Source: Peptoniphilus gorbachii (GTDB lineage: Bacteria > Bacillota > Clostridia > Tissierellales > Peptoniphilaceae). Taken from it: DNA of 64,000 bases. Every line of letters begins with the position of its first letter. Position 1 is the stretch's first letter. This document shows positions 53,191 through 62,922 of this stretch, piece after piece. The notes beneath the pieces were generated by a model. That model did no database searches and was not told where the DNA came from. It worked only from the letters and a program-made list of their open reading frames with translations. Both the position numbers and the translations under genes were made by a program. The DNA is taken from the NCBI RefSeq assembly GCF_016908115.1, contig NZ_JAFBDH010000007.1, forward strand, positions 42,776-106,775. Reading direction: 5' to 3'.

Positions 53191-53490
53191 ATGAAAGAAA
53201 AAGTTAAAAATCTGATGTTAAATCCTGCTATGCAGATAAAAATAATAGCATCTTTTTTCATATTTATGTTATTTATAAAATCCTATGTCGATACTAGCTT
53301 TATATTATCTTTGATTGATGAGGTTATATTGACGTATTTTATAATTAATTTTGTATTTCTTTTTGTAAATAAAAATAAATTAGGAAAACAATTAAAAAAA
53401 AGATTGACAGATGTTGTTATTTCGGCCTTACCCTATGTAATTGGACGTTTAATCTCAATAGTAATAATTATTATTATAAAAGTTTTATAA
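53191..53490 (+). CDS. small membrane protein, about 99 residues
   Basis: Three hydrophobic segments are visible: IIASFFIFMLFIKSY, ILTYFIINFVFLFV, and VIGRLISIVIIIIIKVL, separated by lysine-rich loops. The start is the ATG at 53191 or the TTG at 53182, which is better placed relative to AGGATTGG. I recognise no family. It is followed by a hairpin terminator, so it may form a unit with the preceding 52-residue protein. Confidence 0.55.
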   Translation: MKEKVKNLMLNPAMQIKIIASFFIFMLFIKSYVDTSFILSLIDEVILTYFIINFVFLFVNKNKLGKQLKKRLTDVVISALPYVIGRLISIVIIIIIKVL

Positions 53491-53507
53491 TTTAAAAGTT
53501 AAAACAT

Positions 53508-53549
53508 AAAAATATGGTTTAGGAATAATTCTTTAACCATATTTTTATA
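53508..53549 (+). terminator. terminator of the small membrane protein unit
   Basis: AAAAATATGGTT (53508-53519) pairs with AACCATATTTTT (53535-53546). Confidence 0.8.
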
Positions 53550-53572
53550 GCGATAGCTTGTAATACTAAACA

Positions 53573-53602
53573 CTAATTAAAAATAAGTGTATTTTTAATT
53601 AG
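53573..53602. repeat. perfect 13-bp inverted repeat
   Basis: CTAATTAAAAATA (53573-53585), loop AGTG, TATTTTTAATTAG (53590-53602). There is no T-run after it, and it does not directly follow a gene, so it is not an ordinary terminator. It could be an operator or the end of a small mobile element. Confidence 0.7.
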
Positions 53603-53612
53603 CTCAAGAGTT

Positions 53613-53828
53613 ATGATACTCTTTAGAAGAAAGGGGTTAGCTTTTAACTCTATAATTTATTTTATAAATTATATTAAATCGAAAATTACAGGAGATATAA
53701 GTCAAAGCATAAAGTATTTAGATTTTTTTCAAATTGTTGAAATTATAATATGTCTTATTGGTTTAACCTTATTTATCTATCCTATTACGAACATATTATT
53801 ACTGTTAAAAGAAAAAAATGATATTTAA
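53613..53828 (+). CDS. doubtful small membrane protein, 71 residues
   Basis: An open frame with a terminal hydrophobic region (IVEIIICLIGLTLFIYPITN and ILLLLKEK). There is no clear ribosome binding site before the ATG at 53613, but a good terminator hairpin follows at 53829, which favours a real or recently real gene. It may be the remaining 3' part of a longer membrane protein gene. Confidence 0.35.
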   Translation: MILFRRKGLAFNSIIYFINYIKSKITGDISQSIKYLDFFQIVEIIICLIGLTLFIYPITNILLLLKEKNDI

Positions 53829-53859
53829 GAAGTTGGGAATTTTCCTAACTTCTTTTTTA
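53829..53859 (+). terminator. terminator before the MATE gene
   Basis: GAAGTTGGGAA and TTCCTAACTTC form an 11-bp stem with one G-U pair, followed by TTTTTT. Confidence 0.8.
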
Positions 53860-53913
53860 ACTTCAAAAATCTTATAATCTCCTATATAATATATAAAGTT
53901 AAGAGGTGATTAG

Positions 53914-55257
53914 GTGCAAAGTAATGAAAATAAATTGGGGACTATGTCAATCCCAAAACTTTTATTTCAAGTATCCTTTCCCATTGTAGTTTCCATGTTT
54001 ATACAGTCCATGTATAACTTGGTTGACTCCTATTATATAGGAAAGATTAACGAAGAGGCCTTCACAGCAATTTCCATTGCCTTTCCCATTCAAAATATAA
54101 TGATAGGAATTGCAGTGGGAACGGGCGTCGGTATGAACTCTTTGATATCAAGATACTTGGGAGAAAAAAATTATGAAAAATCAAATAGGACGGCAGAAAC
54201 TGGTCTAGCCCTTGCCATAATTTATGGAATAATTTTATTAATTTTATCGAGATTTTTGCCAAGACCCTTTTTATCTGCACAAACTACTAATGAAAATATA
54301 ATTGCCTATGGTATAGATTACCTTCAAATTGTTATGGGACTATCTATAGGAGTTTTTACACAAATTTTTCTGGAGAGGACCTTGCAGTCCACAGGCAGGT
54401 CAATTTTTACTATGCTGACACAGCTTATTGGAGCAGTATTAAATATTATCCTTGACCCAATATTTATCTTTGGATACTTTGGACTACCTGCCATGGGAGT
54501 TAAGGGTGCAGCAATTGCAACTGTAACGGGACAAATTATCGGGGCCCTCTTTGGATCTTTCTTTGAATATAAATTTAATAAAGAGATTACTATAAAGAAG
54601 CCGGTATTAGATTTAGAAATAGTAAAGGGAATTTATGTAGTTGGAGTTCCTTCCATGATTACCATAACCATTCAGTCTTTTACAATTTATGTTTTAAATA
54701 AAATGCTCTCAGAGATTTCAACTTCTGCCATAGCAGCCCTTGGAGCCTACTTTAAGGTTCAATCCTTTGTCTTTATGCCAATCTTTGGAGTGAACAATGG
54801 TCTTGTGCCAATAGTCGCCTATAATTATGGAGCAAAGAATAAAGATAGAATAATAAAAACCATAAAACTTGCCTTTATCACAGTAACTTTCATGATGATT
54901 TTTGTATCGGCTATAATTATAATTTTCCCAAGGGAATTACTTGGCATATTCTCTGCCAGTGGCAAGATGCTTGAAATAGGAATACCAATGCTTAGAATCT
55001 GTGCCCTATCCTATGTCTTTGCAGGCGTATCCATTGTAGGCACTGCAGTTTTCCAAGCCTTTGGCAATGGAATATTGACACTATTTGATTCTATTTTAAG
55101 ACAAATTATTGTGCTTCTACCTGTTGCCTACATTGCCATAAAATTTTTCACAGTCAATGAAATATGGTGGGGCTATGTAATTGCAGAATTTGCATCCACA
55201 CTTTTTGTAATTTATTTAATGAACACCTTTGTTAGAAAAAAATTAGAGCTTATTTAA
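53914..55257 (+). CDS. MATE family efflux transporter
   Basis: A 447-residue drug/Na+ or H+ antiporter with about 12 membrane helices in two halves. Visible: [20 protein letters not shown] at the start, [20 protein letters not shown], a second-half repeat with [20 protein letters not shown] and [11 protein letters not shown]. The start is GTG at 53914, after AGAGGTGAT. Transported substrate unknown. Confidence 0.92.
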   Translation: MQSNENKLGTMSIPKLLFQVSFPIVVSMFIQSMYNLVDSYYIGKINEEAFTAISIAFPIQNIMIGIAVGTGVGMNSLISRYLGEKNYEKSNRTAETGLALAIIYGIILLILSRFLPRPFLSAQTTNENIIAYGIDYLQIVMGLSIGVFTQIFLERTLQSTGRSIFTMLTQLIGAVLNIILDPIFIFGYFGLPAMGVKGAAIATVTGQIIGALFGSFFEYKFNKEITIKKPVLDLEIVKGIYVVGVPSMITITIQSFTIYVLNKMLSEISTSAIAALGAYFKVQSFVFMPIFGVNNGLVPIVAYNYGAKNKDRIIKTIKLAFITVTFMMIFVSAIIIIFPRELLGIFSASGKMLEIGIPMLRICALSYVFAGVSIVGTAVFQAFGNGILTLFDSILRQIIVLLPVAYIAIKFFTVNEIWWGYVIAEFASTLFVIYLMNTFVRKKLELI

Positions 55258-55340
55258 GCCTTAAAAGTGGCGTAAATGTTGAAAAAATTTTGATTTTGAT
55301 GTATTATGAATTTAATTTAAAATATCCTAGGAGGAATAGC

Positions 55341-56534
55341 ATGGCTAAAGCAAAATTTGAAAGAAATAAACCACACGTAAACATTGGAACAATTGGTCAC
55401 GTTGACCACGGTAAGACAACTCTTACAGCAGCAATCACACTTGTAATGAACAAGAGATACGGCGGAGGAGAATTCGTAGACTACGCACACATTGACAAGG
55501 CACCAGAAGAAAGAGAAAGAGGAATCACAATTTCAACATCTCACGTAGAATACGAAACACCAAACAGACACTACGCACACGTAGACTGCCCAGGACACGC
55601 TGACTATGTAAAGAACATGATTACAGGAGCAGCACAAATGGACGGCGCTATCCTAGTAGTATCAGCAGCTGATGGTCCAATGCCACAAACAAGAGAACAC
55701 ATTCTACTAGCTCGTCAAGTAGGTGTACCAAAGATTGTAGTATTCCTAAACAAAGAAGACCAAGTAGATGACCCAGAACTAATCGAATTAGTAGAAATGG
55801 AAGTAAGAGACCTACTTTCAGAATACGACTTTGACGGAGACAACACACCAATCGTAGTAGGCTCAGCACTAAAAGCCCTAGAAGATCCAGACGGAGAATG
55901 GGGAGACAAAATCGTAAAACTAATGGAAGAAGTAGACGAATACATTCCAACACCAGCAAGAGATACAGAACACCCATTCCTAATGCCAATTGAAGACATC
56001 TTCTCAATCACAGGAAGAGGAACAGTAGCAACAGGAAGAGTAGAACAAGGTGTAGTAAAAGTAGGAGATACTGTAGAAGTAGTAGGACTTACAGACGAAA
56101 AGAGACAAGTAGTAGTAACAGGTGTAGAAATGTTTAGAAAACAACTAGACCAAGCCGAAGCAGGAGACAACATCGGAGCCCTACTAAGAGGTGTACAAAG
56201 AGAAGAAATCCAAAGAGGACAAGTTCTAGCAGCACCTGGAACAATTCACCCACATACAAAATTTGAAGCAGAAGTATATGTACTAACAAAAGAAGAAGGT
56301 GGAAGACATACACCATTCTTTAACGGATACAGACCACAATTCTACTTCAGAACAACAGACGTAACAGGAGATATCCAACTAAAAGAAGGAACAGAAATGG
56401 TAATGCCAGGAGATAACTCCACATTTACAGTAACACTAATCACACCAATCGCAATGGACGAAGGATTAAGATTCGCTATTCGTGAAGGTGGAAGAACAGT
56501 AGCATCTGGAGTAGTATCTAAGATTCTTGACTAA
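55341..56534 (+). CDS. tuf: elongation factor Tu
   Basis: A 397-residue GTPase that delivers aminoacyl-tRNA to the ribosome. Visible: [54 protein letters not shown], and [10 protein letters not shown] with the NKxD motif; domains 2 and 3 follow. The start is the ATG behind CTAGGAGGA; the frame is open further upstream. It stands alone, not in the str operon, and has its own terminator. Codon choice is much more biased than in neighbours (many GAC, AAC, ATC, CAC, CTA), as expected of a very highly expressed gene. Confidence 0.98.
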   Translation: MAKAKFERNKPHVNIGTIGHVDHGKTTLTAAITLVMNKRYGGGEFVDYAHIDKAPEERERGITISTSHVEYETPNRHYAHVDCPGHADYVKNMITGAAQMDGAILVVSAADGPMPQTREHILLARQVGVPKIVVFLNKEDQVDDPELIELVEMEVRDLLSEYDFDGDNTPIVVGSALKALEDPDGEWGDKIVKLMEEVDEYIPTPARDTEHPFLMPIEDIFSITGRGTVATGRVEQGVVKVGDTVEVVGLTDEKRQVVVTGVEMFRKQLDQAEAGDNIGALLRGVQREEIQRGQVLAAPGTIHPHTKFEAEVYVLTKEEGGRHTPFFNGYRPQFYFRTTDVTGDIQLKEGTEMVMPGDNSTFTVTLITPIAMDEGLRFAIREGGRTVASGVVSKILD

Positions 56535-56558
56535 TCCTTTAGATTAAAATAAAAATTA

Positions 56559-56584
56559 AGGGCGAGGAAACTCGCTCTTTTTTT
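56559..56584 (+). terminator. terminator of tuf
   Basis: AGGGCGAG (56559-56566) pairs with CTCGCTCT (56571-56578), then T-run. Confidence 0.9.
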
Positions 56585-56688
56585 ATTGGAAATAAAATTA
56601 TAAATTTTTAACTATTGAAATATTATAAAATTACTCACTAATTTTCTTTTAAAAACTCTATATGCTAAAATGAATCTACGGAGGATTT

Positions 56689-58404
56689 ATGAATATATAT
56701 AAAGGACTTAATAAATATAAAATTAGAATAATTGTTGTAATACTTCTTACCTTTGGAAATGCTCTTGGAGAATTATTTTTGCCAAAACTTATGAGCCTTG
56801 TAATAGATAAGGGCGTAGCCTATGGCGACACATCTTATGTGCTAAAAATTGGAGCCCTTATGATTTTTGTCGTCATATTAACTGTTATGTGTAGGGCATC
56901 AGCAGCTTATCACTCTTCAAAAACTACTATGGCTTTTTCAAGAGATCTTAGATATGAATTATTTAAAAAAATAAATTATTTAAGCTTTGACGATGTTGAA
57001 TACTTTTCAATTTCATCACTTATAACAAGGACCACTGACGATGTAAATCAAGTGGAGCAAATGGTTTTAATGGGGCTTAGACCCTTAATTAGAGGTCCTC
57101 TTATGTTTATAGGTGGACTAATAATGGCACTTTCTACAAATGTAAAGCTGTCTCTTGTTTTTCCACTTACTATTCCCTTTATTGGACTTGGAATTTTTTA
57201 TGTATTTAAAATGGGACTACCTTACTTTCCAATTTTGCAGAGAAGATTAGATAAACTTAATGAACTTTTTAGAAGAAGATTAACAGGTCTTCGTGTCATC
57301 AGGGCTTTTTCTAAGGATGAATACGAAGAAGCAGTTTTTGATGAGGCTAATAGATCTTATCAAGAAATGTCTACAAAGGTAAATAAGCTTCTAGTAAATG
57401 TTAGACCCATGCTTGGCACGATTTTAAATTTTGGAATAATATTTGTTTTATATTATGGAGCAAAATTAATTGATATAAGAGAGCTTGGCATTGGAGAACT
57501 TATGGCTTACATTCAGTACATTACTCAAGTTTTAATTGCCATGATTATGATGAGCTTTCTTCTAAGCCTTTTGCCAAGAGTTTTTGCATCTATGGAGAGA
57601 ATTAATGAAGTCCTTGAATATGAAAGAAGTAAAACTGGTGGAGATAAAAATTTATCAGAGGATATTTATGAAATTGAGGCAAAAAATCTCTCCTTCTCTT
57701 ATCCTGATGCAAGTTTAAAAGTCTTAAAGGACATAAACTTTCATGTAAAAAAAGGGGAAACCCTTGGTATAATTGGTGGAACTGGTTCAGGAAAGTCAAC
57801 TCTTTTAAGACTTCTCTTGCAATTTTATGAGCCAGGCGATGGGGAACTTTTTATAAATGGCATTGACATTAAGAGCCTAAAAAACTTTGGTGTGAGGGAA
57901 AAAATTTCCTATGTGCCACAGGAAAATTTCTTCTTTTCAAAAACTGTTGCTGAAAATTTATCCTATGCAAGGGAAGATGCTGAAGAAGAAAAAATGCTTG
58001 ATTCAATAAATAATGCTCATGCAAGAGAATTTTTGGGCGAGGACCCACTAAATAAAGAAATAGCAAGAGCTGGAAAAAACCTATCTGGTGGACAAAGACA
58101 AAGACTTGCTATAGCAAGGGCTCTTACTCGTGAGGCTTCAGTTTATCTCTTTGACGATTCTTTTTCAGCCCTAGATTATAAAACAGATTATGAGCTTAGA
58201 CAAATTTTAAAGAAAAATCTCAAGGATAAAATTGTCATTGTAGTGGCACAAAGAGTTGCTACGATTTTAAATGCTGATAAGATTTTAGTTTTGGAAGATG
58301 GAGAGGTGGCAGGCTACGGAAATCATGAAAGTCTCATGAAGACAAATGAAATTTATAGGGAAATAGCCATAAGTCAGGGGCAAGATTATGAAGAAGAAAG
58401 ATAA
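56689..58404 (+). CDS. ABC exporter half-transporter, degenerate-site partner
   Basis: A 571-residue protein with six N-terminal membrane helices and a C-terminal ATPase domain. Visible: Walker A IIGGTGSGKSTLLRLLL, a canonical signature LSGGQRQRLAIARAL, and Walker B VYLFDDSFSALD, where Asp replaces the catalytic Glu. That pattern is typical of one half of heterodimeric type IV exporters (LmrCD/TM287-288 class), involved in drug or lipid export. ATG after GGAGG; it overlaps the partner gene by 17 bases. Confidence 0.9.
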   Translation: MNIYKGLNKYKIRIIVVILLTFGNALGELFLPKLMSLVIDKGVAYGDTSYVLKIGALMIFVVILTVMCRASAAYHSSKTTMAFSRDLRYELFKKINYLSFDDVEYFSISSLITRTTDDVNQVEQMVLMGLRPLIRGPLMFIGGLIMALSTNVKLSLVFPLTIPFIGLGIFYVFKMGLPYFPILQRRLDKLNELFRRRLTGLRVIRAFSKDEYEEAVFDEANRSYQEMSTKVNKLLVNVRPMLGTILNFGIIFVLYYGAKLIDIRELGIGELMAYIQYITQVLIAMIMMSFLLSLLPRVFASMERINEVLEYERSKTGGDKNLSEDIYEIEAKNLSFSYPDASLKVLKDINFHVKKGETLGIIGGTGSGKSTLLRLLLQFYEPGDGELFINGIDIKSLKNFGVREKISYVPQENFFFSKTVAENLSYAREDAEEEKMLDSINNAHAREFLGEDPLNKEIARAGKNLSGGQRQRLAIARALTREASVYLFDDSFSALDYKTDYELRQILKKNLKDKIVIVVAQRVATILNADKILVLEDGEVAGYGNHESLMKTNEIYREIAISQGQDYEEER

Positions 58405-60133
58405 TACAATTTTAAGAATAATTTCCTATTTAAAAAATTATAAGGCCTTTTTATTTCTTGCTATATTTCTTACTATTGGCTCATCGATTTTTGAAATAAT
58501 CTCGCCAAAATTAATGGGAAATATCACCACGAGAATCTTTGAAAACTTAAAGATGAAGACAAGTATAGATTTTGACTACGTTATAAAAATTTGCCTAATA
58601 ATGGGTCTTGTATATTTAGGTCAAGCTATCTTTGAATTTTTTAGGGGCAGAATTTTAGTTGATGTCACACAAGACCTCATTGCTAAATTTAGAAGAGAAA
58701 TTTCTGAAAAAGTTAAGTACATTCCAACATCTTACTTTGACAAAAATAAAACAGGGGACCTTTTATCTAGGATGACTAACGATGTTGAAACTCTTGGCAA
58801 AAATTTGCAGCAGACAATTTCATCAATTTTATCTTCTATAGTTTTAATTGTTGGAATTCTCTTTGTCATGATAAAAATTTCTCCAACTTTGACCTTAGTA
58901 TTTCTCTTTACTCTTCCCATGACATATTTTTCAACGAAATTTATTTCAAATAAGTCCCAGGGATATTTTAGAAGAAAGTCTAAGGGTCTAGGGTCTATGG
59001 TTGGTTTTGTCGAAGAAAATTTTTCAGGGTCAGAGCTTATTAAGGCCTTTAATTATGAAAAAAGGGCAGAGAGAGAATTCTTAGAAATCAATGACAATCT
59101 CTATGAAGTTTCCTACAGAGCTTCCTTTATGACGGGCATCATGCTTCCAATTATGACTTTTATTTCAAATCTTGGCTATGTAATGCTTTCCATTGTTGGT
59201 GGACTTCTCGTTTTATCTGGCAAATTATTTGTGGGAGATATTCAAGCAGTTCTTCAATATGTTAGAAGACTATCAAACCCTATTGAGCAGTTGGCAGAGA
59301 TGGCATCAATTTTTCAAGCCTCAATTGCTGCTGCTGAAAGAGTTTTTGAATTTTTGGACCAAGAGCCCGAAGAAGAAATTGTAAAGGACGAAATAAAAAA
59401 ACCGGTGGAAGATATAGAATTTAAAAATGTTTATTTTTCCTATGATAAGAAAAAACCTGTAATCAACAATCTAAACCTAGAAGTGGAAAAAAATAAAACT
59501 GTTGCTATAGTTGGTTCCACTGGAGCAGGTAAGACTACTATTGTAAATCTTCTCATGAGGTTTTATGATATTGATAGGGGATTTATTAAAATAAATGGAA
59601 AAGATATAAGAGATGTGTCGAGAAGAAACTTGCGCTCACTTTTTGGCATGGTGCTTCAAGATTCCTGGCTCTTTCGAGGCACAATTTATGAAAATATTTT
59701 GTATGGACGAGAAGATGCCACAAGAGAAGAAGTAATTGAGGCTGCAAAAAAAGCCTATTGCCACTCTTTTATAGAGAAACTGCCAAAGGGCTATGATACA
59801 GTTTTAAATGAAGAGGCATCAAATATTTCTCAGGGACAAAGGCAGCTTTTGACAATTGCAAGGGCACTTTTGTCAGATCCAGAAATTTTAATTTTAGATG
59901 AGGCAACTTCTTCTGTTGATACAAGGACAGAGGCCCTAATACAAAAGGCAATGAAAAACCTTCTCCATGAGAGGACAAATTTTGTTATCGCCCACAGACT
60001 TTCCACTATTGTAAATTCTGATGTGATTTTAGTTTTAGACAAGGGAGACATTGTTGAAAAGGGAAATCACAGAGAACTTCTTGCTAAAAAGGGAGTCTAT
60101 GCTGATTTATATAATTCACAGTTTAAGGACTAG
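58388..60133 (+). CDS. ABC exporter half-transporter, catalytic-Glu partner
   Basis: A 581-residue membrane-ATPase fusion. Visible: six N-terminal helices, Walker A VGSTGAGKTTIVNLLM, an unusual signature ISQGQRQLLTIARAL, and a canonical Walker B ILILDEATSSVDTR. The altered signature here and the altered Walker B in the first protein would fall in the same nucleotide site of a heterodimer, as known for this exporter class. The ATG lies inside the end of the upstream gene. The alcohol dehydrogenase starts ten bases later, so it may be co-transcribed. Confidence 0.9.
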   Translation: MKKKDNTILRIISYLKNYKAFLFLAIFLTIGSSIFEIISPKLMGNITTRIFENLKMKTSIDFDYVIKICLIMGLVYLGQAIFEFFRGRILVDVTQDLIAKFRREISEKVKYIPTSYFDKNKTGDLLSRMTNDVETLGKNLQQTISSILSSIVLIVGILFVMIKISPTLTLVFLFTLPMTYFSTKFISNKSQGYFRRKSKGLGSMVGFVEENFSGSELIKAFNYEKRAEREFLEINDNLYEVSYRASFMTGIMLPIMTFISNLGYVMLSIVGGLLVLSGKLFVGDIQAVLQYVRRLSNPIEQLAEMASIFQASIAAAERVFEFLDQEPEEEIVKDEIKKPVEDIEFKNVYFSYDKKKPVINNLNLEVEKNKTVAIVGSTGAGKTTIVNLLMRFYDIDRGFIKINGKDIRDVSRRNLRSLFGMVLQDSWLFRGTIYENILYGREDATREEVIEAAKKAYCHSFIEKLPKGYDTVLNEEASNISQGQRQLLTIARALLSDPEILILDEATSSVDTRTEALIQKAMKNLLHERTNFVIAHRLSTIVNSDVILVLDKGDIVEKGNHRELLAKKGVYADLYNSQFKD

Positions 60134-60142
60134 GAGGTCATA

Positions 60143-61315
60143 ATGAAAGATTTTATTTTTAATGTTACGACAAAAATTCTTTTTGGAAAGGACCAAATGA
60201 AAAATTTGGCTTCTGAAATAAAAAAATATGGCAGTAGAGTTTTACTTTCCTATGGTGGAGGCTCAATTAAAAGAAGTGGTCTTTATGATGAAATAGTAAA
60301 AATTCTTGAAGAAAATAATATTTTTTACAAGGAACTTTCTGGCATTGAACCAAACCCAAGAGTTGAATCAGCAAGAGAGGGCGTAAAAATTGTAAGAGAA
60401 AATAATTTGGACTTCATTTTGGCAGTTGGTGGCGGCTCTGTAATTGACCTTTCTAAATTAGTTGCGGGAGCAGTTTATCTTAAATGTGATCCATGGGATA
60501 TTGTAATTAAAAAGGCAATAATTGAAAAGGCACTTCCTATTGGAACGATTTTAACTCTTTCTGCAACAGGTTCAGAAATGGATGCTGGCGGAGTTATTAC
60601 AAATCCTGAAACAAAACAAAAACTTGGTTTTGGCTCAGCTTATACTCTTCCAAAATTTTCTATTTTAAATCCAGAACTAACATATACAGTTAATGCAAAA
60701 CATACTGCAGCAGGAATTGCAGACATAATGAGTCACACTATGGAAAATTATTTCACTTTAGGCGATGGAGCTTATATGCAAAATAGACTTGCTGAAGGAA
60801 TTTTAAAAACTTGTATACACTATGGACCTATTGCCATGGAATATCCAGATAATTATGAAGCAAGAGCAAATATTATGTGGGCTTCATCTTGGGCTATAAA
60901 TGGACTTTTATCTACTGGAAAAGAAACTCCTTGGTCAGTTCACGCAATGGAACATGAACTTTCTGCTTTTTATGACATCACTCATGGAATTGGACTTGCA
61001 ATTTTAACTCCAAGATTTTTAAATCACATTTTAAATGATGACACAGTTGACATGATTAGAGATTTTGGTATAAATGTCTTTGGCATTAAGGCAAGTGATG
61101 ATAAATTTAATGATGCAAAAAAAGCAATTGCTCGCCTTCACATGTTCTTTGAAGATGATATGAATATACCAATGACTCTTGGTGAAGTTGGTATTGATGA
61201 TGAAAAACTAGAAGAAATGGCAGAAGCAGCAGCAAGACATGCTGGTGGATCAATAAAGGGCGTAGTAGAACTTAAAAAGGATGATATTTTAGAAATTTAC
61301 AAGGCATCACTATAA
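60143..61315 (+). CDS. iron-containing alcohol dehydrogenase (butanol dehydrogenase-like)
   Basis: A 390-residue type III alcohol dehydrogenase of the BdhA/YqhD group. Visible: SYGGGSIKRSGLYDEIV, the nucleotide site VGGGSVIDLSKLVA, ATGSEMDAGGVITN, and metal ligands in ADIMSHTMENYF and HAMEHELSAFYDITHG. It probably interconverts butyraldehyde or similar aldehydes with alcohols using NAD(P)H. ATG behind TAGGAGG. Ends at a perfect terminator. Confidence 0.92.
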   Translation: MKDFIFNVTTKILFGKDQMKNLASEIKKYGSRVLLSYGGGSIKRSGLYDEIVKILEENNIFYKELSGIEPNPRVESAREGVKIVRENNLDFILAVGGGSVIDLSKLVAGAVYLKCDPWDIVIKKAIIEKALPIGTILTLSATGSEMDAGGVITNPETKQKLGFGSAYTLPKFSILNPELTYTVNAKHTAAGIADIMSHTMENYFTLGDGAYMQNRLAEGILKTCIHYGPIAMEYPDNYEARANIMWASSWAINGLLSTGKETPWSVHAMEHELSAFYDITHGIGLAILTPRFLNHILNDDTVDMIRDFGINVFGIKASDDKFNDAKKAIARLHMFFEDDMNIPMTLGEVGIDDEKLEEMAEAAARHAGGSIKGVVELKKDDILEIYKASL

Positions 61316-61321
61316 AAAATT

Positions 61322-61353
61322 AAACTATTTGAGAATTTCTCAAATAGTTTTTT
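61322..61353 (+). terminator. terminator of the alcohol dehydrogenase gene
   Basis: AAACTATTTGAGA pairs perfectly with TCTCAAATAGTTT (61322-61350), followed by T-run. Confidence 0.9.
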
Positions 61354-61378
61354 TATGAAAATTTTTATGCTTAGAAAA

Positions 61379-61407
61379 TTGAGTTTAAAAAGATAGTGGG
61401 ATATAAT
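61379..61407 (+). promoter_or_regulatory. promoter of the NitT/TauT-type ABC operon
   Basis: TTGAGT (61379-61384) and TATAAT (61402-61407), 17 bases apart. Transcription would start near 61414. Confidence 0.75.
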
Positions 61408-61413
61408 TATCTT

Positions 61414-61428
61414 TGATAAAAATTATCA
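61414..61428 (+). promoter_or_regulatory. Fur-box-like operator
   Basis: TGATAAAAATTATCA at 61414-61428 lies at the predicted start site. It differs from the Bacillus 7-1-7 Fur box TGATAATnATTATCA at one position. With the flanking bases it is an 8-3-8 palindrome (61412-61430). Confidence 0.65.
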
Positions 61429-61460
61429 AATCTGTAAATCTTGTAAGGGCCTGTGGAGAT

Positions 61461-62237
61461 GTGAGATGTGAAAATGGAAAAAAATTTAAAAAAATTTTAA
61501 TCTTCATAATAATTCTAATTATTTGGCAAATTTTATCTAAGCTAAATATTTGGAGTGATTATATTCTTCCCTCTCCAGAAAGAGTTTTATTAACTGCAAG
61601 AGAAATGTTTTTAGATGGCTCTATTCTTATTGATACTTTAATTAGTATAAAGAGAGTTTTAATAGGCTTTAGCATATCCTTTATACTGTCAATTTTATTT
61701 GCAAGTTTATTTATAATTCATCCAGAAACAAGCATATATTTTGAAGGAATATTTGGATTTATAAAAAATGTTCCACCCCTTAGTTTAGTGCCAATACTAA
61801 TACTTTGGGTGGGAATTGGAGAAGGAACAAAAATAGTTATTATTATTTTGGCATCTTTTTTCCCTCTCTTTTTAAATATTCAAAAGGGATTTATGGTAGT
61901 TGACCCCAATTTATTAGAAGTTGGCGATATTTTTGGCTACAACAAATATGAGAAATTTTTAAAAATTTCACTTCCTTCTGCCCTAAAGGATATTTTTGTT
62001 GGCATGAGAATTGCCCTAGGATATAGTTTTAGAGCAATTATTGCAGCAGAAATGATTGCTGCTTCAAGTGGGCTTGGCTATATGATAAATTTTGCAAGGC
62101 AGATGTCTCGAATTGATAAAGTAATTGTGGGAATAATTATGATTGGATTTGTTGGTTATTTGACAGATTTTATTTTTGTTAAACTTGCAAGCAAGTGCTT
62201 GAAGGGAGATTCTTTAAATGAATGGTATAATTCTTAA
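61461..62237 (+). CDS. ABC transporter permease (SsuC/TauC-like)
   Basis: A 258-residue permease with about six helices and the family's cytoplasmic coupling loop (NLLEVGDIFGYNKYEKFLKI, SLPSALKDIFVGMRIALG). It belongs to the NitT/TauT importer class for sulfonates, nitrate, thiamine precursors and others. The frame is open to a TTG at 61413, but transcription seems to start there, so GTG at 61461 (GGAG close by) is chosen. An ATG at 61474 lies in another frame, separated by two A7 tracts. Its end overlaps the ATPase gene by 20 bases. Confidence 0.83.
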   Translation: MRCENGKKFKKILIFIIILIIWQILSKLNIWSDYILPSPERVLLTAREMFLDGSILIDTLISIKRVLIGFSISFILSILFASLFIIHPETSIYFEGIFGFIKNVPPLSLVPILILWVGIGEGTKIVIIILASFFPLFLNIQKGFMVVDPNLLEVGDIFGYNKYEKFLKISLPSALKDIFVGMRIALGYSFRAIIAAEMIAASSGLGYMINFARQMSRIDKVIVGIIMIGFVGYLTDFIFVKLASKCLKGDSLNEWYNS

Positions 62238-62922
62238 AGATGTTTGCAAAAATTATGCCATTCACGGCATAGAAATTAAGGCAATTAAAAATGTAAACTT
62301 GAAATTAAAAACTGAGGATAGGACAGTTTTAATTGGCGAATCTTCTTGTGGCAAAAGCACTTTGTTGAGATTAATTTCTGGTCTTGAAAAAGTTTCATCT
62401 GGAGAGATTTTTACAAATAATATTTCCACATCTATGGTTTTTCAAGAGCCAAGATTATTTCCTTGGAAAAATGTTAAGGAAAATATAAAATTTTCTTTAA
62501 AGGACAAGGTTGATGATAAACTTCTTGAAACTTGGATAGAAAAAATAAAGTTAAGGGGTTTTGAAGGGGCCTATCCATCACAATTATCTGGTGGTATGAA
62601 AAGTAGAGTCAGCATTGCCAGAGCCTTAGTGGCAAAAAAAGATTATATCCTAATGGACGAGCCCTTTGCAGCTATTGATGGCTTTACAAGAAAAAAGATG
62701 CAAAGAGAAGTCTTAAATCTTTTTGAAGAGGAAAAAATTGGCTATTTATTTGTAACTCACTCTCTAGAAGAAGCTCTTATAATGGGAAACAGGATTTTAA
62801 TAATGAAGGAAGGTAAAATTCTAGATGATTTTTACCTTGAAGAGAGAAAATTTGGAAGTAAGGAACTAAAAGAACATTTTGACAATTTAATTAAAGGAGA
62901 AAGAAATGAAAAAAATATTTAA
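62218..62922 (+). CDS. ABC transporter ATP-binding protein (SsuB/TauB-like)
   Basis: A 234-residue ATPase. Visible: Walker A LIGESSCGKSTLLRLISG, Q-loop MVFQEPRLFPWKNV, signature QLSGGMKSRVSIARAL, Walker B YILMDEPFAAID and the H-loop VTHSLEEAL. The EPRLFPW sequence is typical of the sulfonate/nitrate/taurine subclass. It overlaps the permease upstream and the binding protein downstream. Confidence 0.92.
   Translation: MNGIILKDVCKNYAIHGIEIKAIKNVNLKLKTEDRTVLIGESSCGKSTLLRLISGLEKVSSGEIFTNNISTSMVFQEPRLFPWKNVKENIKFSLKDKVDDKLLETWIEKIKLRGFEGAYPSQLSGGMKSRVSIARALVAKKDYILMDEPFAAIDGFTRKKMQREVLNLFEEEKIGYLFVTHSLEEALIMGNRILIMKEGKILDDFYLEERKFGSKELKEHFDNLIKGERNEKNI

Noticed and set aside
61413..61460. Extended permease start at TTG 61413
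   Set aside because: A good -10 box at 61402-61407 puts the transcription start at or after this codon, and the region forms the Fur-like palindrome.
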